A stretch of 64,000 nt of DNA from Embiotoca jacksoni (GCA_022577435.1 JAKOON010000042.1:1482098-1546097), one strand, 5' to 3'. Shown: positions 1 through 9,383, numbered from the stretch's first letter. Numbers and translations are program-made. The notes: generated by a model from the letters alone, not told the origin.

Positions 1-1440
1 ACAGGAAGAAACCTCCAACAGAACCAGGATCAGAGTTGGGCGGAGCATCTGTCTCGACTGGTTGAGAGGAGAGCAGTGAGAGAAAAGGACAGAATAGAGA
101 TAGAAGAGAAGAACTGTTGGTGGAGACGACAAGCGCAGAGCAGAGATATGCAGCTCCATGACGGGACATCTGGAAAAGAAAGAACAGAAACTACTCGAGC
201 GAAGGAACTGAATGGAGACAACAGACAATAAGAAGAAACTATGGGAGATAAAAAAAAAAAACTGGTGAGGTATGAGTCAGTTAAAGAGTAGGAGGAAAGA
301 AAAGAAGCTCAGCATGTAACGAGGTGCCCCAGCAGCCTCGGCCTATAACAGCATAACTAAGGGTTGGTTCAGGTCTACCTGAGCCAGCCCTAACTATAGA
401 CTTTATCAAGAAGGAATGTTTTGAGTCTAATCTTAAAGCTAGAGAGGGTTTCTGCCCCTCCAACACAAACTGGGAGCTGGTTCCACAGGGGAGGAGCCTG
501 AAAACTGAAGCTCCGCCTCCCATTCTACTTCTGAAAAATCTAGGAACCACAAGTGGACCAGCGTACTGAGAGAGAAGCTCTCTACTAGGATTATATGGTT
601 CTATAAGATCTCAAGATATGTTGGAGCCTGGTCATGTAGAGCTTTGTAAGTCTACAAGAGAATTTTAAATTCTATTCTTGATTTCACAGGAAGCCAGTGA
701 AGAGAAACTAAAACTATAGAAATATGATCTCTTACTAAATCCTGACAGTACTCTTGCTGCAGCATTTTGGATCATCTGTACGGTTTTTGATGAGTAATTT
801 GGACATCCTAACAACAAGGAATTACAATAATCTAGTCTAGAAGTAACAACCACATGAATGAGTTTTTCTGCGTCACGCTGAGGAAGGATTTTCTGGATTT
901 TATGAATATTACGTAGATGAAAGAAGGCAGTTCTGGAGATTTGCTTTATATGGTGTCTAAAGGACAAATCCTCATCAAAGATGACTCCAAGGTTCCTCAA
1001 AGTTTTGCTGGAGGCCAAGACGTCATCTCGAGTAACAAAGTGATTACAGAAAGAGTTTCTGAGGTGTTTAGGACCAAGTACAAGAACTTCTATTTTGTCT
1101 GAATTTAGAAGCAGGAAGTTTTTGGTCATCCAGGCCTTTATGTCTTTTAGACAGGCTTCAAGTTTTACGAACTGATTAGTTTCATCTGGTTTTATAGAAA
1201 GATATAGCTGAGTGTCATCTGCATAACAATGGAAGTTGATGCAGTGCTTCCTGATGACATCTTCTAATGGAAGAATGTACAAAGTAAAAAGTATTGGGCC
1301 TAACACTGAGCCTTGTAGAACTCCATAACTAACTCTTGTTTGTCTGGAAGACTCATTGTTGACATTGACAAACTGGAATCTATCTGGGAAGTCGGATTTG
1401 AATCAGTCTAATGCAGTTCCTTTATTCCTGGTAAGGTCTT
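1..1440 (-). mobile_element. L2-like non-LTR retrotransposon, 5'-truncated relic
   Basis: The element reads on the - strand. Its 3' untranslated part is at the left edge and the reverse transcriptase lies at about 665-1430. Visible motifs include GSVLGPILFTLY, the catalytic FHCYADDTQLY, then LNSDKIEVLVLGPKHLRN, RNLGVIFDEDLSF and SRLDYCNSLL, in the order usual for L2/Maui-type fish LINEs. A stop interrupts the N-terminal RT stretch near 1400. No endonuclease remains, and the sequence stops at about 1440, where a module found upstream of several V segments begins. The clade assignment is from memory of fish LINE proteins. It is a dead copy, and the window edge cuts its 3' end. Confidence 0.8.
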
Positions 1441-2100
1441 CTGGTGTTGGAGAATGGAGGGAAGGACTGAGGCCATCTGGTGGTCAGAGGGTGAACAGCA
1501 GGGACCGGAAAGATCCACAAAAAAACAGAAATAACGGCTGAAAGCAGAGAAACAGGCAGAAGGACATATCAGAAATTTTTAAAGAGAATTATTTTCTGTT
1601 TCATTAGATTTATTTTCTGAAACATGCAGTTAATTGTGTTGAATTTATTATAATTACCAAATGATGTGCATTTAATTCACAGCTTTTAGAAATCAGAATC
1701 TGAAGTTGTTTTTTATGCACAATTAAATAATTGGCTCCAGTTTAGAAAATAATCAACTTCATTCACGTTCATGTTGCTTTTTTTAAGATGTCTAAATGTG
1801 AACTAATGTTTGAAATATATAAATATTGAATATATTCCCCAAATAAGTTTAAAGTGGTGGCTGAATTTTTCTTTAACCCTTTACAATTTCTAATTTGCTG
1901 CATAAATACGACCAAAAACATCATCAGGTTTTCACAAGTCCTTAAAGTAAACAGTGAGAACCCAAATAAACAAATTAGATTAAAGAAATTCTATCAAGGT
2001 CAGATGTCAAGGTCAAATGAATACTCTGATAAACTGATTGATCCATTTATAAACATCACAAGACTGATAAAAGTCCCTGTTGGAGTCGGTCAGATCATTT
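1441..2100. other. V 5' flanking module with CTCF-like motif
   Basis: No gene is seen. This AT-rich module leads into the V1 promoter. It recurs upstream of V6, V11, V14, V15 and V17, at about 19.80-20.45, 35.91-36.57, 47.73-48.39, 53.92-54.58 and 62.32-62.97 kb. At its left end, 1472-1483 on the - strand reads CCACCAGATGGC, which fits the core of the vertebrate CTCF consensus. Confidence 0.6.
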
Positions 2101-2104
2101 CCAT

Positions 2105-2201
2105 AGAGAGCTACTTTGCATCAGCAGCACCATGCTCCAGTGCTCTGGGACACTTTATAGTCCTGAGAGTTTGAACACTGGATGACTGACAGCTGTCCTT
2201 C
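2105..2201 (+). promoter_or_regulatory. V1 promoter: octamer-like plus TATA-like box
   Basis: CTTTGCAT at 2114-2121 differs from the immunoglobulin octamer ATTTGCAT only in its first base. TTTATAG at 2154-2160 is placed as a TATA-like box, with 33 bases between them. The same pair, at -127 and -87 from the inner leader ATG, precedes every family A V in the window with no change in spacing. Octamer-binding Oct proteins drive Ig V promoters in vertebrates; the role here is inferred from position and conservation. Confidence 0.7.
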
Positions 2202-2240
2202 ATGACAACAGAAGCCACAGAAATCCTCCTCATCAGAAAC

Positions 2241-2714
2241 ATGACTTTGACCTGCGTCCTCATCTGGACTCTCCTCTGCTGCTGCTTCACAGGTAAAGTC
2301 CAGAGAATCCAACTCCTCTCCTCTATGAACATCCGTCCCTCTGAAATGAAGCCCACAAAACCGTGACGCTGCTTTATGTTGTTGTCTCTGTATCCTCAGA
2401 GTCCAGAGGCCAGGTCACAGTGACTCAGTCTGGAGCAGTGAGCTCTGCTCTGGGAGGCTCCGCCACCATCACATGTACAACCAGTCAGGACGTTCATGGT
2501 GGGAATCATTTAGCCTGGTACCAACAGAAAGATGGAGGAGTTCCTAAACTTCTCATTTATTATACTAGCACCAGACAATCAGGGATTTCAGATCGTTTTA
2601 CAGGCAGTGGATCAAACTCTGACTTCACTCTGACCATCAGAGGAGTCCAGGCTGAAGATGCAGCAGTTTACTACTGTCAGAGTTTTCATGTCATCAACAG
2701 TCAGTATGTGTTCA
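2241..2714 (+). CDS. Light-chain V segment V1 (family A)
   Basis: Germline V segment of a kappa-like light chain. Leader exon 2241-2292 encodes MTLTCVLIWTLLCCCFT, a short hydrophobic signal peptide. A 107-base GT-AG intron follows, then V exon 2400-2714, in phase 1. The mature chain starts ESRGQVTVTQSG. Cys in TITC and in AVYYC form the domain disulfide, with core Trp in LAWYQQKDGG. CDR1 is SQDVHGGNH, CDR2 YTS and the germline CDR3 QSFHVINSQYVF. An in-frame ATG at 2202 would add 13 residues; the inner ATG is preferred because it gives a normal leader and has A at -3. All features of a functional segment are present. Confidence 0.93.
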
Positions 2715-2742
2715 CACAGTGAAAAAGCGTCGTACAAAAACC
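2715..2742 (+). other. 12-spacer recombination signal of V1
   Basis: Heptamer CACAGTG (2715-2721) is perfect, the spacer is 12 bases (2722-2733) and the nonamer is ACAAAAACC (2734-2742). RAG pairs such a signal with a 23-spacer signal at a J. The stop codon seen on read-through into the heptamer is not part of the gene. Beyond it, TGAACTG-ATA-CAGTTCA (2768-2784) is a perfect 7-base inverted repeat, followed by a (CA)n tract at 2791-2858. This flank is nearly constant downstream of all 17 V segments. Confidence 0.95.
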
Positions 2743-2787
2743 TCCCTCAGTCAGACTGAACTGAAACTGAACTGATACAGTTCACTG

Positions 2788-2860
<73 letters not shown>

Positions 2861-3033
2861 ACATGGTTCTGTAAAATCACTGTATGCTGATGATATTCTT
2901 CTATCAACCAATCATCACGTTTCCTTTCTTTTTCCTCCTCTCTGATTAATCCAGATCCAAACTCAACCAGGAAATGAAAACCTACTTTAACAGAGCGCTG
3001 GTCCTCGTTACAGTAAAGATTGTTCTGCTCACA

Positions 3034-3255
3034 CTGAACATCCACAAACAGAGGATCACTCTGCACCGACCCCGGGCCTTCAAAAGCACACACATAATTC
3101 CCAGCATCCTCTGCGCTGGCTCGGTGTTGTGGCCAGTCTTCTTTTTGCATTTCTAAACCAAACATTCCCGGCAGTTTACAGGAAGTTTCACATCTTAGAG
3201 TCCCACTCTGTCCTTCTTTCACACTTTCACACAGCCAATCAGGTTGTTTAAGAAT
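3034..3255 (-). pseudogene. Ig-superfamily receptor exon relic, copy 1
   Basis: The - strand translation contains CESVKEGQSGTLRC at the start and ASAEDAGNYVCAFEG with PLFVDVQ at the end. This is the B-strand Cys, the D-x-G-x-Y-x-C signature and the C-terminal strand of an Ig-like domain resembling CD22/siglec-like or Fc-receptor-like fish receptors. It is not a V, J or C segment: there is no recombination signal and no J motif. The middle is short for an Ig domain and a stop lies just upstream of the frame. No partner exons, promoter or clear acceptor are seen. It recurs in every C-bearing cassette at the same place, so it was carried along by duplication. Confidence 0.6.
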
Positions 3256-3483
3256 TCATAGAGGCGGTGTCAGGTTTCAGAGGCAGGTATACCTGAGTAT
3301 CGTCAGCATAGAAGTGTGACGCAATCTTGGTTGTTTTAAACAGAGATCCAAGAGGTTGCATTTATAAACATATAAAACAGAATTGGACCCAGTAGGTTCT
3401 CTTTTATAGGACTTGTGTTCAAATCTGAGGATTTCATGTTCATGCAGAAATATAGAAAATTCCTTCAAACTTTCTAGCACCAC
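3256..3483 (-). mobile_element. Non-LTR reverse-transcriptase relic, copy 1
   Basis: On the - strand a short stretch encodes YADDTQVYL, the catalytic core of a LINE reverse transcriptase, preceded in another frame by a GPILF-like stretch, so it is frameshifted. It lies between the receptor-exon relic and the constant exon. Only about 200 bases are recognisable. The stretch from here to the C poly(A) signal shows no gene. Confidence 0.55.
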
Positions 3484-3909
3484 TGTATGTGCTGTGATGA
3501 GAGGCTATTTTACTTTTCTCATGTTTTACATCTTTTGTGAGATTTTAGATTCATTGAACAATCATTGTGACCTTTTCAATTCTGCCCACATAATTCTTGG
3601 TGTTATTACAGAGTGAAATGAGCTCTTAGATTTTAAATATGATCAATAAAAAATATGCTCGACCATTACTTTAATATTTGGAGAGTTTAAGTGGAATAAA
3701 ACATCTGATGAAATAAATCTTTACTTGGAAACATTTTTGATTTGAAGACAAAGATCTTTATTTCACTGAAAACATGAACAACTGTCATGATGAAGAGGAA
3801 AATGAAACTATTTGAATCTTTATTTAGTCACATCAAAGAAGGAAAGACAGAGTTCCAGATTGAGAGCAGTATCAGAGTGAAACCAGTATGAGAGTCTCAG
3901 TGAGGCAGG

Positions 3910-4253
3910 TCAGGACTGGGAGCACTGGTCTCTCCTCAGTGTCTCTGAGATGGGAGTCTGGGAGCCCCGGGTGGCCTCACAGGTCACAGAGCCCACCTTC
4001 CCCCACTGGTCTGCAGGGAGCCTCAGGGTGCTGCTCCAGCTGTAGCGGCCGTCCTTCTCCAGCACAGCGAGGCTCCTGCTCTCCTCCCAGCTGATGCTGC
4101 TGCTGCTGCTGCTGCTGCTGCCGTCCACCTTCCAGGCCAGACTCCAGTCTGAGGGGAAGCCCTTGTTGGCCAGGCACATGAGGGTGGCCTTCTCATTCTT
4201 CTGCATCTCCTCCACGGAGGGGGGCAGCACCGTCAGGGTGGGACGAGTATCAC
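3910..4253 (-). CDS. Light-chain constant exon C1 (kappa-like, L1 type)
   Basis: A single exon encodes a whole C1-set domain of 114 residues, with the first codon completed by the J exon. It begins SDTRPTLTVLPPSVEEMQK. Cys27 and Cys92 are the intradomain disulfide pair, with Trp41 in the core (SDWSLAWKV). It ends ETLRRDQCSQS, where Cys111 is placed to bind the heavy chain. Residues 46-53 are eight serines encoded by an AGC run. The acceptor is CTCCTAG at 4254-4260. A poly(A) signal AATAAA lies at 3819-3824 on the - strand, 86 bases past the stop. Met17 is Leu in the other five copies. An intact functional exon is expected. Confidence 0.96.
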
Positions 4254-4386
4254 CTAGGAGACACCACTCAGGTTAGAGGACAGGAAACGTACTTGGACAC
4301 CTTCACTGGGAGACAGTTCATTTTGTCCTTTCAGGAGTTTCAGTCAGATGTTTTTTCTGCTCCACCAGTCACTCACTCACACATTG

Positions 4387-4420
4387 TTTCACTTCCCTTT
4401 AAGAAGCATCTCATGCAAAT
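4387..4420 (-). promoter_or_regulatory. J-C intron enhancer core, cassette 1 (Ets/IRF + octamer)
   Basis: On the - strand, 4396-4387 reads GGAAGTGAAA, an exact match to the Ets-IRF composite consensus GGAANNGAAA bound by PU.1 with IRF4/IRF8. ATTTGCAT at 4420-4413 is a perfect octamer, 16 bases away. Both element types are known in mammalian light-chain enhancers. The enhancer role here is inferred from the pair, its intronic site and its repetition in other cassettes. Confidence 0.6.
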
Positions 4421-5048
4421 CAGCACAGAGAGAATCATCGTACAGTTTACACTGAAATATGTCAAACTACTCTGAAAATAAAAGAAGAAGATGTGGAAAA
4501 ATTTACAATCAAAGTTTTTCTGAACATCATCATTAAAAGTCTGAACGACACTTTAGTTTAAAGGATTTAGTGGAAACAAGAACAGGAAAGAAACTCACCA
4601 ACATAAAATGTTCTACATGTGGATTTTAATCGTTACTTAACTGTTTAAATTAGTTCAAACTAAATTTGAAACCATATTTGACACGATAATAATATGGATG
4701 ATTTTGCTAACTTACAAATACGCATCTTTATCTTCAATCTGTCCACTTTTACTGATAGAATTTGTATTCAACCTAACAACAGTTATTGTGCTTGAAAATC
4801 ACAAACTAATTAGAGGAGGAATAAAGTTTTATCTTTTCTACACATCAAGTTCTTTAATCTTCAGTCTGACAGTGAAAATGTCAAAAGTTGAACTGAGTTA
4901 TCGGCTCCATGATATAAGAAGACAAATACAAATATAAATTCAAACATTGCTGCAACCAAAAAGTTTCATTTTCTATCTAACACTAAACAAACAATACTAA
5001 AATTAGTTTACTATTTCCTTTTTAGTGTTGAAAAGAGAATAAACTTAC

Positions 5049-5086
5049 TTCCAACATCCAGTCTGGTTCCTCCACCAAAAGTCCTC
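5049..5086 (-). CDS. Joining segment J1
   Basis: A 38-base J exon encodes RTFGGGTRLDVG plus one base, with the FGGGT bulge motif of light-chain J segments. The donor GTAAGTT follows. The signal is heptamer CACTGTG at 5093-5087, a 23-base spacer, and nonamer GGTTTTTGT at 5125-5117. The J-C intron is 795 bases. This cassette has one J where the similar ones have two: sequence on its C side matches the first J of other cassettes and sequence on its far side matches the second. Confidence 0.93.
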
Positions 5087-5267
5087 CACAGTGATACAAA
5101 CTCATTGAACCGCCGTACAAAAACCTCTGACTGTAGAGAGACACGGCTCTCTGACTCTGAAACAAAAAAACTCACCAAAACAATTTACTACTTTTATAAA
5201 TTTGTCAGCTGATATGAAAAATGAAAATAACACACTGCAACAAAATATGAGAATTTATCATTTTGTT

Positions 5268-6330
5268 TTTAATCCCATTTAAAAAACATTGGGACGCTTT
5301 GGGAAGCGTATATAAATAAAGAACAGGATGATTTGCAAATTCCATAAACACACTTTTAATTGAAAATGGACCAAAGGCAACATATCAACATTCAAAATGA
5401 GAAATATGTTCTCATTTTGAATTTGACAGGGTCATATTGTCGACTGTGTCGCTTCACCTATTCCTTTAACAACACTGTGAACATTTGGGAACTGAGGAGA
5501 TCAGTTGCCGGAGTTTTGAAAGTGAAATGTTTTCCACTTTGATCTGATATAGAATTTGAGCTGATCAACACTTTGGGATCTTCTTTGTCATATTTTTATT
5601 TCACTATGCACCAATTGTTTTTCAGTGGATTACAGGTCTGGGCAGCAGGAAGGCCAGTTTATCACCCGGAGTCTTCTACTAGAGAGCCATGTAGTTGTAA
5701 TATGTGCAGAATTTGGTTTACCATTGTCTTGTTGAAATAAGCAAGAATTCTCCTGAAAACATGACGTTGTTTGGATGTCAGCATATGTTGCTCCAAATCT
5801 AGTATTTATCCTTCAGCATTCATGGTGCCTTCCCAGTCTAGTGCGTCCCTGCACCATCACAGTTGTGGCTTTTGAATTGTGTCCGGTTAACCAGTTGGGT
5901 GGTCCCTCTCCTTTCTAGCCTGGAGGACACAATGCCCATGATTTCCAAACATAATCACTGATTTTGATTTGTCTGACCACAGGACAGTTTTCCACTTTAC
6001 CTCAGAGAAGGCGGCTGCGAGTCTGGATCATGTTTTTATCTTGTTTCTTCTTTTGAGAGTTTTAACCTGAATTTGTGGATGCAGCGATGAACTGTGTTCA
6101 GAAACAACAGTTATCAGAAGTGTTCCTGAGCCCATACAGTGATTTCCACGACGGAATTGTGTCTGGTTTAAATGCAGTGCTGTCTGAGCGCCCGAAGATC
6201 AACACCATCCAATATCAGCATTGTCCCTTGTGTTCAGATATTTGTCTGGATTCATTGAATCTTTTAATAATATTATGAACTGTAGATGATGAGATCATAA
6301 ATTCTTGGCAATTTTCCATCGAGGAACAAC
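5268..6330 (-). mobile_element. Tc1/mariner-like transposon relic, copy 1
   Basis: One end is marked by an AATCCCATTTAAAAAACATTGGGACG-like terminal sequence. The - strand near the other end encodes SSSTVHNIIKRFNESRQIS, the helix-turn-helix of Tc1-type transposases. Between them the rest of the transposase reads only in broken frames. The end near V2 is missing: the match stops about 70-80 bases before the V2 octamer. It is inactive. Confidence 0.7.
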
Positions 6331-6536
6331 TGATTGATAAATTGATTAACATCACAAGACTGATAAAAGTCCCTGTTGGAGTCGGTCGGATCATTTCCAT
6401 AGAGAGCCACTTTGCATCAGCAGCACCATGCTCCAGTGCTCTGGGACACTTTATAGTCCTGAGAGTTTGAACACTGGATGACTGACAGCTGTCCTTCATG
6501 ACAACAGAAGCCACAGAAATCCTCCTCATCAGAAAC

Positions 6537-7019
6537 ATGACTTTGACCTGCGTCCTCATCTGGACTCTCCTCTGCTGCTGCTTCACAGGTAAAGTCCAGA
6601 GAATCCAACTCCTCTCCTCTATGAACATCTGTCCCTCTGAAATGAAGCCCACAAAACCGTGACGCTGCTTTATGTTGTTGTCTCTGTATCCTCAGAGTCC
6701 AGAGGCCAGGTCACAGTGACTCAGTCTGGAGCAGTGAGCTTTGCTCTGGGAGGATCCGCCACCATCACATGTACAACCAGTCAGAACGTTTATGTTCACA
6801 ACAACAACCATCGTTTAGCCTGGTACCAACAGAAAGATGGAGGAGTTCCTAAACTTCTCATTTACAATGCTAGCACCAGACAATCCGGGATTTCAGATCG
6901 TTTTACAGGCAGTGGATCAAACTCTGACTTCACTCTGACCATCAGAGGAGTCCAGGCTGAAGATGCAGCAGTTTACTACTGTCAGAGTGAACATTACATC
7001 AATAGTCAGTGGTTGTTGA
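6537..7019 (+). CDS. Light-chain V segment V2 (family A, long CDR1)
   Basis: Leader 6537-6588, V exon 6696-7019. CDR1 is SQNVYVHNNNHR, three residues longer than in most family A members. CDR2 is NAS and CDR3 QSEHYINSQWLL. Framework residues match V1 except Phe for Ser in VSFALGG. The signal has heptamer 7020-7026, a 12-base spacer and nonamer 7039-7047; the bases before the heptamer are TTGA instead of the usual TTCA. Octamer-like element 6410-6417, TATA-like box 6450-6456. A (CA)n tract follows at 7096-7161. The promoter abuts a Tc1 relic. Looks functional. Confidence 0.93.
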
Positions 7020-7092
7020 CACAGTGAAAAAGCGTCGTACAAAAACCTCCCTCAGTCAGACTGAACAGAAACTGAACTGATACAGTTCACTG

Positions 7093-7144
<52 letters not shown>

Positions 7145-7334
7145 CACACACACATACACAGACATGGTTCTGTAAAATCACTGTATGCTGATGATATTCT
7201 ACTATCAACCAATCAGCACGTTTCCTTTCTTTTTCCTCCTCTCTGATTAATCCAGATCCAAACTCAACCAGGAAATGAAAACCTACTTTAACAGAGCGCT
7301 GGTCCTCGTTACAGTAAAGATTGTTCTGCTCACA

Positions 7335-7556
7335 CTGAACATCCACAAACAGAGGATCACTCTGCACCGACCCCGGGCCTTCAAAAGCACACACATAATT
7401 CCCAGCATCCTCTGCGCTGGCTCGGTGTTGTGGCCAGTCTTCTTTTTGCATTTCTAAACCAAACACTCCCGGCAGTTTACAGGAACTTTCACATCTTAGA
7501 GTCCCACTCTGTCCTTCTTTCACACTTTCACACAGCCAATCAGGTTGTTTAAGAAT
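7335..7556 (-). pseudogene. Ig-superfamily receptor exon relic, copy 2
   Basis: Same as the copy at 3034-3255, but Glu-Ser replaces Glu-Thr before SCKLPG and Val replaces Met in LPGVFGL. No stop has been gained inside the domain. Confidence 0.58.
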
Positions 7557-7784
7557 TCATAGAGGCGGTGTCAGGTTTCAGAGGCAGGTATACCTGAGTA
7601 TCGTCAGCATAGAAGTGTGACGCAATCTTGGTTGTTTTAAACAGAGATCCAAGAGGTTGCATTTATAAACATATAAAACAGAATTGGACCCGGTAGGTTC
7701 TCTTTTATAGGACTTGTGTTCAAATCTGAGGATTTCATGTTCATGCAGAAATATCGAAAATTCCTTCAAACTTTCTAGCACCAC
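7557..7784 (-). mobile_element. Non-LTR reverse-transcriptase relic, copy 2
   Basis: Near-identical to the copy at 3256-3483, again with the YADDTQVYL core on the - strand between receptor-exon relic and C exon. The rest up to 8115 shows no gene. Confidence 0.5.
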
Positions 7785-8206
7785 TGTATGTGCTGTGATG
7801 AGAGGCTATTTTACTTTTCTCATGTTTTACATCTTTTGTGAGATTTTAGATTCATTTAACAATCATTGTGAACTTTTCAATTCTGCCCTCATAATTCTTG
7901 GGGTTATTACAGAGTGAAATGAGCTCTTAGATTTTTAATATGATCAATAAAAAATATGCTCGACCATTACTTTAATATTTGGAGAGTTTAAGTGGAATAA
8001 AACATCTGATGAAATAAATCTTTACTTGGAAACATTTTTGATTTGAAGACAAATATCTTTATTTCACTGAAAACATGAGTTTCATGATGAAGAGGAAAAT
8101 GAAACTATTTGAATCTTTATTTAGTCACATCAAAGAAGGAAAGACAGAGTTCCAGATTGAGAGCAGTATCAGAGTGAAACCAGTATGAGAGTCTCAGTGA
8201 GGCAGG

Positions 8207-8550
8207 TCAGGACTGGGAGCACTGGTCTCTCCTCAGTGTCTCTGAGATGGGAGTCTGGGAGCCCCGGGTGGCCTCACAGGTCACAGAGCCCACCTTCCCC
8301 CACTGGTCTGCAGGGAGCCTCAGGGTGCTGCTCCAGCTGTAGCGGCCGTCCTTCTCCAGCACAGCGAGGCTCCTGCTCTCCTCCCAGCTGATGCTGCTGC
8401 TGCTGCTGCTGCTGCTGCCGTCCACCTTCCAGGCCAGACTCCAGTCTGAGGGGAAGCCCTTGTTGGCCAGGCACATGAGGGTGGCCTTCTCATTCTTCTG
8501 CAGCTCCTCCACGGAGGGGGGCAGCACCGTCAGGGTGGGACTGGCATCAC
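8207..8550 (-). CDS. Light-chain constant exon C2
   Basis: 344-base exon; start SDASPTLTVLPPSVEELQK, so residues 3-4 are Ala-Ser where C1 has Thr-Arg. Cys27, Trp41, Cys92 and the terminal Cys111 are kept, as is the eight-serine run. Poly(A) signal at 8116-8121. It has the same residue 3-4 variant as C5. Served by two J segments. Confidence 0.96.
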
Positions 8551-8683
8551 CTAGGAGACAACTCTCAGGTTAGAGGACAGGAAACGCACATGGACACCTT
8601 CACTCGGAGACAGTTCATTTTGTCCTTGAAGGAGTTTCAGTCAGATGTTTTTTCTGCTCCACCAGTCACTCACTCACACATTG

Positions 8684-8717
8684 TTTCACTTCCCTTTAAG
8701 AAGCATCTCATGCAAAT
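8684..8717 (-). promoter_or_regulatory. J-C intron enhancer core, cassette 2
   Basis: GGAAGTGAAA at 8693-8684 and perfect octamer ATTTGCAT at 8717-8710, with the same spacing as in cassette 1. Confidence 0.6.
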
Positions 8718-9345
8718 CAGCACAGAGAGAATCATCGTACAGTTTACACTGAAATATGTCAAACTACTCTGAAAATAAAAGAAGCAGATGTGGAACAATT
8801 TACAATCAAAGTTTTTCTGAACATCATCATTAAAAGTCTGAACAACACGTTAGTTTAAAGGATTTAGAGGAAACAAGAACAGGAAAGATACTCACCAACA
8901 TAAAATGTTCTACATGTGGATTTTAATCGTTATTTAACTGTTTAAATTAGTTCAAACTAAATTTGAAACCATATTTGACACGTTAATAAAATAGATGATT
9001 TTGCTCATTTACAAATACGCATCTTTATCTTCAATCTGTCCACTTTTACTGATAGAATTTGTATTCAACCTAACAACAGTTGTTGTGCTGGAAAATCACA
9101 AACTAATCAGAAGAGGAATAAAGTTTTATCTTTTCTACACATCAAGTTCTTTAATCTTCAGTCTGACAGTGAAAATGTCAAAAGTTTAACTGAGTTATCG
9201 GCTCCATTATATAAGAAGACAAATACAAATATAAATTCAAACATTGCTGCAACCAAAAAGTTTCATTTTCTATCTAACACTAAACAAACAATACTAAAAT
9301 TAGTTTACTATTTCCTTTTTAGTGTTGAAAAGAGAATAAACTTAC

Positions 9346-9383
9346 TTCCAATATCCAGTCTGGTTCCTCCACCAAAAGTCCAC
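9346..9383 (-). CDS. Joining segment J2a
   Basis: Encodes WTFGGGTRLDIG plus one base; donor GTAAG follows. Heptamer 9390-9384, 23-base spacer, nonamer 9422-9414. It is 795 bases from C2. The first codon (TGG) differs from J1 (AGG), so the junctional residue differs. Confidence 0.93.

Noticed and set aside
2111..2356. Recurrent - strand frame across each V leader
   Set aside because: It is antisense to the leader exon and intron and is repeated only because the leader is repeated; no domain is seen.
2791..2858. Repeat arrays as CRISPR or telomere-like arrays
   Set aside because: They are plain dinucleotide tracts in a vertebrate immune locus with no spacer structure.
2782..2960. Cys-Val repeat protein extensions at the end of receptor-relic frames
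   Set aside because: They are translation of the (CA)n microsatellite, not coding sequence.
3888..4276. Open frames on the + strand and other - frames across each C exon
   Set aside because: They are frame shadows of the GC-rich constant exon; the C1-set domain with its Cys, Trp and C-terminal Cys is in one - frame only.
2241..5125. Locus as T-cell receptor or heavy chain
   Set aside because: The 12-spacer V with 23-spacer J, single-exon C with C-terminal Cys and no transmembrane or hinge exons fit a kappa-like light chain.
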